Notes: generated by a model from the letters alone, not told the origin. A stretch of 32,743 bases of DNA from an uncultured Porphyromonadaceae bacterium (GCA_947175605.1 CAMWNH010000020.1:1-32743), one strand, 5' to 3'. Counted from the first letter of the stretch, positions 17,965 through 28,822 are shown. Program-made: numbers and translations.

Positions 17965-18519
17965 ATGGACCAAGGCTTAATCCCCCGCAGGTATGCGAAG
18001 GCGCTCCTGGAGACGGCCGATGAGCGCGGCGTGTCGGAGGCTCTTTACGGGCAGATGACAAGGCTGAACGAGTCGTTCGAGACGGAGCCGGCTCTGGGCA
18101 AGGCAATCTCGAATCCGTTTGTGAGCACGTCCGACAAGACGGCACTACTTGAGACGGCCTCGGGTGTGAAGCCGGACGACAAGGATGCGGCGACATTCGC
18201 GGATTTCGTGAAGCTGCTCGTGCAGAACAGCCGTATCGACCTGATGCGTGAGATCACGCTGGCCTATGTGGACCTGTACAGACGCGAGAATAATATAGTG
18301 CGTGTGGAGGTGACGAGCGCGGCCCCACTGGAGGAGTCGGCTCGTAAGCGCCTGCGTGCGATAATCGAAAGCAAACTCCCGTCCGACGGCAAGATCGAGC
18401 TGGAGGAGCACACGGACCCGTCGCTGATCGGCGGATTTGTGGTGAACATCAACAACGAGCGCCTGGATGCTTCGCTCAAGAACGAACTTGAGCAGCTCCG
18501 CCTCAACCTACTAAAGTAA
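17965..18519 (+). CDS. atpH: F1Fo ATP synthase subunit delta
   Basis: This 184-residue protein (OSCP family) joins the top of F1 to the b stalk. It shows the helical N-terminal domain starting PRRYAKALLETADERG, the middle NSRIDLMREI, and the C-terminal signature LIGGFVVNINNERLDASLKNELEQLR that is diagnostic for the family. The length is normal (about 180). It begins 11 bp after atpF and is followed by a 69-bp spacer before atpA with no promoter box. Confidence 0.95.
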   Translation: MDQGLIPRRYAKALLETADERGVSEALYGQMTRLNESFETEPALGKAISNPFVSTSDKTALLETASGVKPDDKDAATFADFVKLLVQNSRIDLMREITLAYVDLYRRENNIVRVEVTSAAPLEESARKRLRAIIESKLPSDGKIELEEHTDPSLIGGFVVNINNERLDASLKNELEQLRLNLLK

Positions 18520-18588
18520 AACCAACCAAACCAACCCCAAGGGCGAGGGCCGTCAGAGGTTTCTCAAGCCCGAAACAACATAACGATA

Positions 18589-20169
<1,581 letters not shown>

Positions 20170-20222
20170 AAGCAAGCAGAGATAACGAAAACGTAAACCA
20201 ACATCAGCACAAGAGACAATAG

Positions 20223-21113
20223 ATGGCAACCTTACGGGAACTAAAGGGACGCATAGGCTCGGTGAAGTCTTCGGAGAAAATCACGGGCGCGATGAAGATG
20301 ATTTCGTCGGCCAAGATGCATAAGGCCGAGGGCATCCTGCGCCGGCTCACGCCTTTCCGCGACTGCGTGCAGACCATAATCGGGAATCTGCTGGGCTCGG
20401 ATGCGGCAGTGAGCTCGCCTCTGACCACGGCGCACGCCACGACGTCGAAGGTTGCGCTTGTCGTATTCGGCAGTGACGACGGCTTGTGCGGCGGCTACAA
20501 CGTGAATATGTTCAAGTTCGCGCTTGGACGCATAGCGGAGCTGCGAGAGAAGTACGGCCGGGATGTGCGCATCACGATTGTGCCCGTGGGCCGCAAGCTG
20601 ACGCGAATGTTCCATGCATACGAGGCGAAGACGGGCGCTGTGAGCGTGTCGGAGACCGAGGGCGTGGATTCGAAGTCGGAGGGAGTTCCGGTGAAGGATT
20701 TCGGCCGGAAATTCGAGAGCGAATATCTGGGCGGAGAGACGGATCTGGTGGAGCTCGTGTATATGCGCTATTATTCGGCGGGCCGCCAGCGCGCAACGTG
20801 CGAGGATTATCTGCCGGTATCGGCACAGACGCTTCAGGGCGAGGCCAAGGGCACGGGGCGTCCGTGTCTGTTCGAGCCGGATGCGATGACGGTGTTCGGG
20901 ACGGTGATCCCGATGTATCTGCTGTCGAAGATGCAGGAGGCCTTCGGGCATAACCGGGCATCGGAACAGGCAGCGCGCGTGATGGCGATGCAGAGTGCGA
21001 ACGACAATGCGCAGAAGCTGCTGGAACAGCTGCAGCTTGAGTATAACAAGCTGCGTCAGCAGGGCATCACGACGGAGCTTCTGGATATCGTGGGCGGTCA
21101 GGCACGCGACTGA
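20223..21113 (+). CDS. atpG: F1Fo ATP synthase subunit gamma
   Basis: This 296-residue rotor shaft of F1 has the N-terminal helix ATLRELKGRIGSVKSSEKITGAMKMISSAKMHKAE and the C-terminal helix SANDNAQKLLEQLQLEYNKLRQQGITTELLDIVGG, which form the coiled coil inside the alpha-beta ring. The middle globular part carries VVFGSDDGLCGGYN. It closes the atp block. The gap to nuoI is only 35 bp, purine-rich, with no hairpin or promoter, so transcription should run straight into the second nuo block. Confidence 0.96.
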   Translation: MATLRELKGRIGSVKSSEKITGAMKMISSAKMHKAEGILRRLTPFRDCVQTIIGNLLGSDAAVSSPLTTAHATTSKVALVVFGSDDGLCGGYNVNMFKFALGRIAELREKYGRDVRITIVPVGRKLTRMFHAYEAKTGAVSVSETEGVDSKSEGVPVKDFGRKFESEYLGGETDLVELVYMRYYSAGRQRATCEDYLPVSAQTLQGEAKGTGRPCLFEPDAMTVFGTVIPMYLLSKMQEAFGHNRASEQAARVMAMQSANDNAQKLLEQLQLEYNKLRQQGITTELLDIVGGQARD

Positions 21114-21148
21114 TAAAGGAAAAAACAAGAAAAGAAAAATAAGCAACA

Positions 21149-21781
21149 ATGGGTAGTGTAAAAGATTATTTCTCCTCCTTAGGGACCGGCATCGTGAGCC
21201 TTCTGAAGGGCATGCAGGTTACGGGTAAGGAATTTATAACCCCCAAGATCACGGAGTGCTATCCGGAGAACCGCGAGACGCACAAGGTTGCGGATCGCTT
21301 CCGCGCGGAACTGCATTTCATCTATGACGCCGAAGGCAACCATAAGTGTATAGCATGCGGAAGCTGCGAGCGCGCGTGTCCGAACGGGACGATTTCTCTG
21401 GAGACGAAGATGGTGGACACTCCTGCCGGAACGAAAAAGAAGAAGCTGGACAAGTATTTTTACGATCTGGGGAGCTGCACGTTCTGTCAGATGTGTGTGA
21501 CGGTGTGTCCGACTCACGCCATAGATTTCGACAATGATTTCGAGCAGGCCGTGTTCACGCGTTCGAAGCTTGTGAAGCAGCTGAACTATCTCCCCGAGAA
21601 GGAGGAGCCGGCTCCGACCCCCGAAGAGCTTGCGAAGGCAGCAGCCGAGCGCGAGGCCAAAATCGCGGCTGCGAAGGCCAAGGCTGCGGCAATGAAGGCC
21701 GCGAAGGAGGCAGAGGCTGCCGCTGCGGCTAAGACCGAAGCCGGCGCCCCTGAGGCACCGATGGCAGAGGGACAGGCATAA
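21149..21781 (+). CDS. nuoI: NADH-quinone oxidoreductase subunit I with Ala/Lys/Glu-rich tail
   Basis: This 210-residue ferredoxin-like subunit carries clusters N6a and N6b on the electron path to N2. Cluster motifs are CIACGSCERAC (Cys67, 70, 73, 77) and CTFCQMCVTVC (Cys110, 113, 116, 120), each followed by Pro. After about residue 151 comes a tail of nearly 60 residues, low in complexity and made of Ala, Lys, Glu and Pro (EEPAPTPEELAKAAAEREAK and on), likely a charged helix. Family members I know are about 150-180 residues, so the tail is an extension of unknown role. It restarts the nuo order directly after atpG. Confidence 0.96.
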   Translation: MGSVKDYFSSLGTGIVSLLKGMQVTGKEFITPKITECYPENRETHKVADRFRAELHFIYDAEGNHKCIACGSCERACPNGTISLETKMVDTPAGTKKKKLDKYFYDLGSCTFCQMCVTVCPTHAIDFDNDFEQAVFTRSKLVKQLNYLPEKEEPAPTPEELAKAAAEREAKIAAAKAKAAAMKAAKEAEAAAAAKTEAGAPEAPMAEGQA

Positions 21782-21808
21782 ACGAGAGAAAATAAATAAA
21801 CCAACATA

Positions 21809-22321
21809 ATGGAATCTGTAGGAAGTATCATTCTTTATTGTGTCGTCGCACTGTCGATGATAATCTTCTCGGTACTGGCCGTGACCACGCGGAAAATTCT
21901 GCGTGCCGCGACTTACCTGCTGTTCACGCTTTTTGCCGCCGCCGTGGTGTACTTCATGCTGGACTATGAGTTCCTCGGCGCGGTGCAGATAGCTGTGTAT
22001 GCGGGCGGTATCGTGGTGCTGTTCGTGTTCTCGATTCTGCTGACAAGCCGCCCGGGGGACAACTCGGAGCGTCTGACGTCGCGGTCGAAGGTTCTTGGCC
22101 TGATAGGCGCACTGGCAATGCTGGGCGTGTCGGGCTGGGCACTACTGGGCCGCTGTGCGGACTTCGCGAAGCTGCCGGAGATGAAGTATGTGACGATGGA
22201 TGCCATCGGTACGGCACTGATGGGAACCGGCGAGAACCAGTATCTGCTGCCTTTCGAGGCTGTGTCTGTGCTTCTGCTGGCATGTATAATCGGCGGTGTT
22301 GTCATCGCACGTAAACGTTAA
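21809..22321 (+). CDS. nuoJ: NADH-quinone oxidoreductase subunit J
   Basis: This 170-residue membrane-arm subunit has five predicted helices. Conserved features are the first helix running into RKILRAATYLLFTLFAAAVVYF and the segment GAVQIAVYAGGIVVLFVFSILLTS, the helix that contains the pi bulge in known structures. The gap from nuoI is 27 bp and to nuoK 10 bp, consistent with the usual I-J-K order. Confidence 0.95.
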   Translation: MESVGSIILYCVVALSMIIFSVLAVTTRKILRAATYLLFTLFAAAVVYFMLDYEFLGAVQIAVYAGGIVVLFVFSILLTSRPGDNSERLTSRSKVLGLIGALAMLGVSGWALLGRCADFAKLPEMKYVTMDAIGTALMGTGENQYLLPFEAVSVLLLACIIGGVVIARKR

Positions 22322-22331
22322 GGATTACACC

Positions 22332-22643
22332 ATGGAATTTACAGCAATCTATTACCTGATTCCGGCGCTGATAATGTTCTGTGCCGGCGTGTACGGGTTC
22401 ATCACCCGTAAGAATATGATAGCGATGCTGATCTCGCTGGAGCTGATGCTCAATGCGGTCGACATCAATTTCGTGGTCTTCAATCGCTTCCTCTTCCCGG
22501 AGGCAATGGAGGGTATGTTCTTCACGCTGTTCGCCATAGCGATAGCGGCAGCCGAGACAGCTCTCGCGATAGCCATCATCATCAACATCTACCGCTCGAA
22601 CAAGAGTGTGGATGTGCGCACCCTAAACGAAATGAAATTCTAA
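22332..22643 (+). CDS. nuoK: NADH-quinone oxidoreductase subunit K
   Basis: This 103-residue subunit with three membrane helices is related to MrpC antiporter subunits. The two key glutamates are visible: Glu37 in LISLELMLNAVDINF and Glu75 in AIAAAETALAIAI. The reading frame is open from 22296, which would overlap nuoJ, but ATG 22332 gives the standard length and N-terminus. The stop lies six bases before nuoL. Confidence 0.95.
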   Translation: MEFTAIYYLIPALIMFCAGVYGFITRKNMIAMLISLELMLNAVDINFVVFNRFLFPEAMEGMFFTLFAIAIAAAETALAIAIIINIYRSNKSVDVRTLNEMKF

Positions 22644-22649
22644 GGCCCT

Positions 22650-24581
22650 ATGGAATCGACATTACCAATTCTTATTCTTGCCATACCGCTGGCGATGTTC
22701 CTGATTCTGGGCATCGCGGGATGCAAGATGAGCCATAAGCTTGCAGCCGCGCTGGGCATTGCGGGCATGGGCACGACGCTTGTGCTCTCATATATCACGG
22801 CTCTCACTTACTTTTTCGCACCTGAATTCACGGGCGCCGACGGCCTGCGCGAGCAGCTGACGGTGTTCAACTGGGAGTGGCTTGCCTTCACGAAGAATCT
22901 CGTGATAAGCCTCGGCTTCTTCCTTGATCCGATCTCGGCCATGATGCTGATCGTGATCACGACGATCTCGTTTATGGTCCATCTGTACAGTCTGGGCTAC
23001 ATGGAGGGCGAACGCGGCTTCCAGCGCTATTATGCGTTCCTGTCGCTGTTCAGCTTCTCGATGCTCGGTCTGGTCGTGGCCACGAATATTTTCCAGATGT
23101 ATATTTTCTGGGAGCTCGTGGGCGCGTCGTCGTATCTTCTGATCGGCTTCTACTATCGTCTGCACTCGGCTGTTGCGGCATCGAAGAAGGCGTTTATCGT
23201 TACGCGTTTCGCCGACCTGGGCTTCCTGATCGGTATTCTTGTTTTGTCGTACTACACGCAGACATTTGATTTCGTGAAGATGACTTCGGATCCGTCGTGG
23301 GTTCTTGAGTCGACCGGAGGCGCGACTTTCATGGGCGCTTCCGTGCTGACCTGGGCTCTGGTGCTGATCTTCACTGGCGGTATGGGTAAGTCGGCTATGA
23401 TGCCTCTGCACATCTGGCTTCCGGACGCCATGGAAGGCCCGACGCCTGTTTCGGCGCTGATCCATGCTGCAACGATGGTCGTGGCAGGTGTGTTCCTGGT
23501 GGCACGTATGTTCCCGGTATATATGCTTGAAGGTTCTGCAACGATGATAATCGTGGTTGTTGGCGCCCTGACGGCGTTCTATGCAGCTATGGTTGCCTGC
23601 GCGCAGATTGACATCAAGCGTATCCTGGCATTCTCGACCATTTCGCAGATCGCGTTCATGATGGTTGCGCTGGGTGTAGCTTCCGCCGGCCACGGCGAGG
23701 TGTCGCACCACGGCCTTGGCTACATGGCATCGATGTTCCATCTGTTCACGCACGCAATGTTCAAGGCTCTGCTCTTCCTGGGAGCGGGCGCGCTGATCCA
23801 TGCCGTTCATTCGAACAATTATACGGCCATGGGCGGCCTGCGCAAGTATATGCCCATCACTCACTGGACGTTCCTTATCGGCTGTCTTGCCATCGCAGGT
23901 ATCCCTCCCTTCTCGGGCTTCTTCTCGAAGGACGAGATTCTGGCTGCCTGCTATGCGTGGAGCCCCTACATCGGAGTATGGATGAGCATGGTGGCTGCCC
24001 TGACGGCGTTCTACATGTTCCGCATGTACTATCTGATATTCTGGTGGAACGAACCTCACTACCATCACGCTCCGCATGATGCGCCCGTGAGCATGAGCAT
24101 TCCTCTGATTTTCCTCGCAGCCGTGAGCTGTGTGGCCGGCTTCATTCCCTTCGGTCATTTCGTGACGTGGAACCGTATGCCTTATGACATCCACATCGAG
24201 CTGCCCGTGGCTATTTCGAGCGTGGTTATCGCATTAGTGGCCATCGCCATCGCGCGCCACATGTATATTAAGGAGAATCCTCTGCCTGCCAAGATGAAGG
24301 CTGCCCTGCCTCGTCTCTGGGACTGGTGTCACCACCGTTTCTACTGGGACGAGCTGTATCAGTTCATCACGCACAGAATCATATTCAACGGCATCTGCCG
24401 TCCGCTGGCCTGGTTCGACCGCCATATCATCGATGGCACGATGGATTCGTTCGCCACGGTTACGAACAAGGCATCGGATGCTATCCGTCCCCTGCAGTCG
24501 GGTCAGGTTCAGATGTATGTATGGTATTATCTGATCGGCGCACTTCTGCTTGCAGGTGTAACAGCCGTGTGTGTACTGTAA
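22650..24581 (+). CDS. nuoL: NADH-quinone oxidoreductase subunit L
   Basis: This 643-residue antiporter-like subunit is the distal proton pump, with the long lateral helix at its C-terminus. The pump residues Glu155 (MYIFWELVGASSYLLIGFYY) and Lys247 (GGMGKSAMMPLHIWLPDAMEGPTP) are present, as are HAATMVVAGVFLVARMFP and KRILAFSTISQIAFM. The family length is about 600-650. A His-rich loop NEPHYHHAPHDAP interrupts helices near residues 466-478; that is common in NuoL. The gap to nuoM is 41 bp. Confidence 0.97.
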   Translation: MESTLPILILAIPLAMFLILGIAGCKMSHKLAAALGIAGMGTTLVLSYITALTYFFAPEFTGADGLREQLTVFNWEWLAFTKNLVISLGFFLDPISAMMLIVITTISFMVHLYSLGYMEGERGFQRYYAFLSLFSFSMLGLVVATNIFQMYIFWELVGASSYLLIGFYYRLHSAVAASKKAFIVTRFADLGFLIGILVLSYYTQTFDFVKMTSDPSWVLESTGGATFMGASVLTWALVLIFTGGMGKSAMMPLHIWLPDAMEGPTPVSALIHAATMVVAGVFLVARMFPVYMLEGSATMIIVVVGALTAFYAAMVACAQIDIKRILAFSTISQIAFMMVALGVASAGHGEVSHHGLGYMASMFHLFTHAMFKALLFLGAGALIHAVHSNNYTAMGGLRKYMPITHWTFLIGCLAIAGIPPFSGFFSKDEILAACYAWSPYIGVWMSMVAALTAFYMFRMYYLIFWWNEPHYHHAPHDAPVSMSIPLIFLAAVSCVAGFIPFGHFVTWNRMPYDIHIELPVAISSVVIALVAIAIARHMYIKENPLPAKMKAALPRLWDWCHHRFYWDELYQFITHRIIFNGICRPLAWFDRHIIDGTMDSFATVTNKASDAIRPLQSGQVQMYVWYYLIGALLLAGVTAVCVL

Positions 24582-24622
24582 ATGAGCAAACGGAGCAAAT
24601 AAACCCTTAAAAAGTCATTACG

Positions 24623-26128
24623 ATGTTTTCCAATATATTGATTTATTTTGTGGTGATTCCGCTGGTGATGCTTGGCGGACTTGCCCTTTGCCAGAATATC
24701 CGTCAGATCCGGGCGGTGGCAGTGACAGGCTCGCTGGCGCTGATAGGTCTTTCGGCTTACGTGCTTGCGGAGTATCTGGGCATGCGCGCAGCGGGCAACG
24801 AAGACCCGATGGTTTTCGTTGACAGCTGGATGTGGTTCGCACCGCTGAACATCCACCTTGCAGTGGGCGTGGACGGTATTTCGATAGCCATGCTGATTCT
24901 TTCGTCGATCATCGTTTTCGCGGGCTCTTTCGCGTCGTGGGAGATCAAGGATCCGAAGGCGTTCTTCCTTTGGCTGATCCTGCTGTCGACGGGTGTGTTC
25001 GGCTTCTTTATCTCGATAGATCTCTTCACGATGTTCATGTTCTATGAGGTGGCCCTTATCCCGATGTATCTTCTTATCGGTGTGTGGGGTTCGGGCAACA
25101 AGAACTATTCGGCCATGAAGCTCACGCTGATGCTGATGGGCGGATCGGCGTTCCTGATGCTTGGCCTCATCGGTATTTACTACCACTCGGCTCCCGAGGG
25201 CGGACAGCTGACATGGAATATTCTGGAGATTGCACGCAACGGTTCGATCGACCATGGCTGGCAGACGTTCCTGTTCCCGATGACGTTCGTGGGCTTCGGT
25301 GTTCTGGGAGCAATGTTCCCGTTCCACACGTGGTCGCCCGACGGTCATGCTTCGGCGCCGACGGCAGTGTCGATGCTTCATGCCGGTGTGCTGATGAAGC
25401 TTGGCGGCTACGGCTGTTTCCGTGTTGCTATCTATCTGATGCCACAGGCTGCACACGAGCTTTCGTGGATATTCCTGATCCTGACCGGTATCTCGGTTGT
25501 TTACGGTGCGTTCTGCGCATGCGTGAAGACGGATCTGAAGTATATCAACGCATATTCGTCGGTGTCGCACTGCGGCCTGGTGCTGTTCGCTATCCTGATG
25601 CTGAATGAGACGGCTATGACGGGTGCTATCATGCAGATGCTCTCGCACGGCCTGATGACGGCACTGTTCTTCGCTCTGATCGGTATGATTTACGGACGTA
25701 CACATACCCGCGAAATCACGCAGATGGGCGGTATGATGCAGATCATGCCTTATCTGTCGGTGTGCTACGTTATCGCCGGTATGGCGTCGCTGGGTCTCCC
25801 CGGTCTTAGCGGTTTCGTTTCGGAGATGACGATATTCGTCGGTTCGTTCCAGCATTCGGATATGTTCCACCGCGTGTTCACCATCGCAGCCTGCTGCTCG
25901 ATCGTGATTACGGCCGTGTACATCCTGCGTGTCGTGGGCAAGCTGCTGTTCGGCCCGGTTTACGACGAGCACCATCTGTCGCTGACTGACGCAACGTGGT
26001 GGGAACGCCTGTCGACGGTGACGCTGATCATCAGCGTTGCTGCCATCGGCTGCTTCCCCAACTTCTTCAATCACCTGATTAATTTCACTTTCAAGCCGGC
26101 GATCTTCGCTGTCCTTGGCCTGAACTAA
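24623..26128 (+). CDS. nuoM: NADH-quinone oxidoreductase subunit M
   Basis: This 501-residue antiporter-like pumping subunit has about 14 helices. Glu142 in FTMFMFYEVALIPMYLLIG is the conserved helix-5 glutamate. FPFHTWSPDGHASAPTAVSMLHAGVLMKLGGYG and DLKYINAYSSVSHCGLV are family signatures. The gap to nuoN is 15 bp. No internal promoter was noticed. Confidence 0.97.
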   Translation: MFSNILIYFVVIPLVMLGGLALCQNIRQIRAVAVTGSLALIGLSAYVLAEYLGMRAAGNEDPMVFVDSWMWFAPLNIHLAVGVDGISIAMLILSSIIVFAGSFASWEIKDPKAFFLWLILLSTGVFGFFISIDLFTMFMFYEVALIPMYLLIGVWGSGNKNYSAMKLTLMLMGGSAFLMLGLIGIYYHSAPEGGQLTWNILEIARNGSIDHGWQTFLFPMTFVGFGVLGAMFPFHTWSPDGHASAPTAVSMLHAGVLMKLGGYGCFRVAIYLMPQAAHELSWIFLILTGISVVYGAFCACVKTDLKYINAYSSVSHCGLVLFAILMLNETAMTGAIMQMLSHGLMTALFFALIGMIYGRTHTREITQMGGMMQIMPYLSVCYVIAGMASLGLPGLSGFVSEMTIFVGSFQHSDMFHRVFTIAACCSIVITAVYILRVVGKLLFGPVYDEHHLSLTDATWWERLSTVTLIISVAAIGCFPNFFNHLINFTFKPAIFAVLGLN

Positions 26129-26143
26129 GCAAATAGTGTTGCA

Positions 26144-27619
26144 ATGGATTACTCGCAATTTCTAACAATGAAACAGGAACTCGGCCTGCTGGTCGTTTTT
26201 CTCCTGGTATTTCTTTATGACACGTTCATGCCGGGCCGCACGCAGAAGGCTCTCCCGGCAGTGACGACTGTGCTGATGCTTCTTCTGACGGTTGCAGGTT
26301 TCTGCCCCTGCGTGCTGGGCACGTGTGGCGAGACCGTGGCCTTCTCGGGAATGTATGAGACGTCGCCCGTGATCTGCGCAATCAAGAATATCCTGAACAT
26401 AGGCGTTGTGATTGTTCTGCTTCAGAGCATCCAGTGGGCCAACAGCGACGGCATGCGCATGCGCCGCGGCGAGTTCTACGAGCTGCTGCTCGTGACGCTG
26501 TTCGGTATGTATCTGATGATTTCGTCGCGCCACTTCCTGATGTTCATCATCGGCCTTGAAAGTGCATCGCTTCCTCTTGCAGCTATGACTGCCCTGAACA
26601 AGGACAGCCATGAGAGCCACGAGGCTGCCGGCAAGTATATCCTGACGGCTGTGTTCTCGTCGGCTATCTTCATGATGGGCCTGTCGTTTGTCTACGGTCT
26701 TTGCGGCTCGCTCTATTTCTCGAATATCTATGTGAGCGTTGCATCGGAGATGAATCTGATGCTCGTATGCGCTGTGGCGTTTGTCATCGCGGGTATCGGT
26801 TTCAAGCTCTCGCTCGTGCCTTTCCACCTATGGACGGCTGATGTATATCAGGGCGCTCCTACGTCCGTGACGTCTTACCTGTCCGTTATTTCCAAGGGAG
26901 CTACGGCTTTCGCCTTCATGGCGGTGCTTGCTCAGGTGTTCGGCACGGTGTACTCTCAGATCTGGGAGTGGATGCTCTATGCGCTGATTATCCTTACGAT
27001 CACGGTAGGCAACCTGTTCGCAATCCGTCAGCGCAACATGAAGCGCTTTCTGGCGTTCTCGTCGGTGTCGCAGGCCGGTTACATCATGCTCGGCATCATT
27101 GCCTATAATGCTATGGGTGTTGCAGCCATGATGTACTACATTCTGGTATATATCTTCTCGAATCTGGCGGCCTTCGGCGTGATCGGAGCTATCGAGAATG
27201 CAACGGGGCGTGTGTCGATGGATGATTACCGCGGACTCCACAAGACGAATCCCCGTCTTTCGTTCGCTATGATGCTTGCGATGTTCTCGCTTGCAGGTAT
27301 CCCTCCGTTCGCCGGGTTCTTCTCGAAGTTCTTCATCTTTACGGGTGCGCTGAATCAGGGTTCGATTGCAATCTATGTGCTGGTGCTGATCGCCCTTATC
27401 AATACGATCATTTCGCTTTACTACTATCTGCTGGTGGTTAAAGCGATGTATATCAGCGATGAGGATTGTGTGATACCGACATTCCGTTCGGCTTGCTCGG
27501 AGCGCCTGGGTCTGTGGATCACCGTGGGCGGCATCATCTTCCTCGGTCTTGTAAGCTGCATCTACAGCGGTCTGCTGAACATGATGGCTGATTCCGCTCT
27601 CAGCATCTTCTTCATTTAA
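26144..27619 (+). CDS. nuoN: NADH-quinone oxidoreductase subunit N
   Basis: This 491-residue antiporter-like pumping subunit is closest to the quinone site and last in the operon. Glu139 in FLMFIIGLESASLPLAAM is the helix-5 glutamate. LVPFHLWTADVYQGAPTSVTSYLSVISKGA and KRFLAFSSVSQAGYIMLG are diagnostic of NuoN. The length is normal (about 480). It ends 20 bp before a strong terminator hairpin. Confidence 0.97.
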   Translation: MDYSQFLTMKQELGLLVVFLLVFLYDTFMPGRTQKALPAVTTVLMLLLTVAGFCPCVLGTCGETVAFSGMYETSPVICAIKNILNIGVVIVLLQSIQWANSDGMRMRRGEFYELLLVTLFGMYLMISSRHFLMFIIGLESASLPLAAMTALNKDSHESHEAAGKYILTAVFSSAIFMMGLSFVYGLCGSLYFSNIYVSVASEMNLMLVCAVAFVIAGIGFKLSLVPFHLWTADVYQGAPTSVTSYLSVISKGATAFAFMAVLAQVFGTVYSQIWEWMLYALIILTITVGNLFAIRQRNMKRFLAFSSVSQAGYIMLGIIAYNAMGVAAMMYYILVYIFSNLAAFGVIGAIENATGRVSMDDYRGLHKTNPRLSFAMMLAMFSLAGIPPFAGFFSKFFIFTGALNQGSIAIYVLVLIALINTIISLYYYLLVVKAMYISDEDCVIPTFRSACSERLGLWITVGGIIFLGLVSCIYSGLLNMMADSALSIFFI

Positions 27620-27639
27620 GATTCCGAAATAACCATTAC

Positions 27640-27678
27640 AGCGCCGGACTCCCTATTCGGGGATGTCCGGCGCTACGT
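27640..27678 (+). terminator. Terminator of the nuo-atp-nuo operon
   Basis: A perfect 10-pair stem (27640-27649 with 27665-27674), with an inner CCC/GGG stem, is followed by ACGTTTT. The T-run is short, so release may be partial, but this is the only strong terminator-like hairpin after the 18 genes. Confidence 0.75.
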
Positions 27679-27752
27679 TTTCGGGAGGGGGCTGAGCAAA
27701 GTGGGGCGTGAATTCGTTTATTTATGGAAGACGCTACTAAAATGAAACAATT

Positions 27753-28112
27753 ATGAATGTAGAAGATCTGAGAAACTATTGTCTGTCTCTTCCCGGGGTG
27801 CTGGAGAATCGCCCTTGGACGGAGCCGCAGTATGAGATATTGATTACCTTTACGGTCGGGGATAAATGGTTCTGTCTGTTTAATCCTGAAGAAAAGTTCG
27901 TGGATGTAAAGTGTAATCCGGAGGTAACCGTGGAAATGCAGTCGCAGTATGAAGGAGCTTTCCCTGCATGGCACATGAATAAGGAGCATTGGCTGGGTGT
28001 GCGTCTTGAGTCGGATGTTCCTGATGAGCAAATCAGGGCTCTGATTGATGCCGGATACAAGCTGGTTGTGGCGGGTCTCTCGAAGAAGAGAAAAGAGGAG
28101 TCGGGCCTTTAG
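27753..28112 (+). CDS. MmcQ/YjbR-family protein
   Basis: This 119-residue protein belongs to the YjbR (CyaY-like fold) family, seen from the start NVEDLRNYCLSLPGVLENRPWT, the middle KWFCLFNPEEKFVDVKCNPE and the end WLGVRLESDVPDEQIRALIDAGYKLV. The fold is that of DNA-binding-like MmcQ proteins, but the molecular role of the family is not settled. It is cytosolic, with no membrane segment. It follows the terminator by 74 bp, and I see no clear TAnnTTTG box before it. The next gene starts 29 bp later. Confidence 0.85.
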   Translation: MNVEDLRNYCLSLPGVLENRPWTEPQYEILITFTVGDKWFCLFNPEEKFVDVKCNPEVTVEMQSQYEGAFPAWHMNKEHWLGVRLESDVPDEQIRALIDAGYKLVVAGLSKKRKEESGL

Positions 28113-28141
28113 ATCGGTGTTTCATCTTTAATTGTCACGGG

Positions 28142-28609
28142 ATGAAAGAATACGAGAGCTTGGACGACCGGCAATGCGGGAAGGAACTGTCGACGATAGA
28201 CTTTCTGCACAGGTATGCCATGGCGATAGATCATGCGCTGCTGTGGATAGCGGCGCTTAGTTTTGCGGCTTTTTTCCATCTGGAGCCCGCTTTCAGCAAG
28301 GCGCAGGCATTGCTGTTCTCAACGCTTGTTGCTTACGGGGCATATTTATGCGAGAGCGGGCTGGAGACATTGAAGACGGTTGTTGCGTCGCCTATGTATG
28401 ATTTCGATTACCGGAGAGCCGGCTTGTGGAAATGGATCGGGCTGAATATTTTGGTGAACGTGGCATTGTCAATTCTATTTCTGATGAGTCCGTCGTGGGT
28501 CTATTTAATGCTTATAATACTTACTGCCGGATGGCAGAAATATATGGACGGCCGTATTCCTCCTCGCTTGGAGGCAAGTAGAACTGCAATTAATATCCGT
28601 GGCTTATGA
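28142..28609 (+). CDS. Small membrane protein of unknown function
   Basis: The protein has 155 residues with about four hydrophobic stretches (roughly 28-46, 54-72, 97-116 and 117-133), after a charged cytosolic start (MKEYESLDDRQCGKELSTID). The last 25 residues are polar. No catalytic or metal-binding motif is visible and I do not recognise the family. It lies 29 bp after the YjbR-like gene and overlaps the next small gene by ATGA, so the three probably form one transcript. Confidence 0.7.
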   Translation: MKEYESLDDRQCGKELSTIDFLHRYAMAIDHALLWIAALSFAAFFHLEPAFSKAQALLFSTLVAYGAYLCESGLETLKTVVASPMYDFDYRRAGLWKWIGLNILVNVALSILFLMSPSWVYLMLIILTAGWQKYMDGRIPPRLEASRTAINIRGL

Positions 28610-28761
28610 ATATATCTCCGTTGATTCCATTGTGCGCCGGCATCGTCGCATTAGTTTTGTTTGTAGCAGTCTTTGTTTTCTCGGCGATTGTGAACGCACG
28701 GTGCCGTAAGCGTATCCGTGGGGTGTACGGAAGCAAGGATGCTTCGAAAGGGCTGAGCTGA
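28606..28761 (+). CDS. 51-residue single-pass membrane protein
   Basis: This short ORF starts at an ATG that overlaps the stop of the upstream gene (ATGA). It encodes MNISPLIPLCAG, then one strong hydrophobic helix (about 11-29), then a basic segment ARCRKRIRGVYG that would anchor it with the C-terminus in the cytosol. The overlap, the positive-inside layout and the clean stop support a real gene; I know no homologue. It may be a partner of the upstream 155-residue membrane protein. Confidence 0.6.
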   Translation: MNISPLIPLCAGIVALVLFVAVFVFSAIVNARCRKRIRGVYGSKDASKGLS

Positions 28762-28791
28762 AGAAGCGACTGATGGCGATGAAAGAAATTT

Positions 28792-28822
28792 TTTGAATTA
28801 TGATTAGAAATTAGTAACTTTG
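28792..28822 (+). promoter_or_regulatory. Strong promoter before leader and GT-C-like pair
   Basis: TTTG (28792-28795), a 19-bp spacer and TAACTTTG (28815-28822) match the Bacteroides-type consensus in full. Transcription would start near 28827-28829. Confidence 0.75.

Noticed and set aside
24527-26158. 543-residue open frame on the minus strand
   Set aside because: It is antisense to nuoM, and its composition (Arg, His, Glu, Gln) mirrors hydrophobic codons read backwards.
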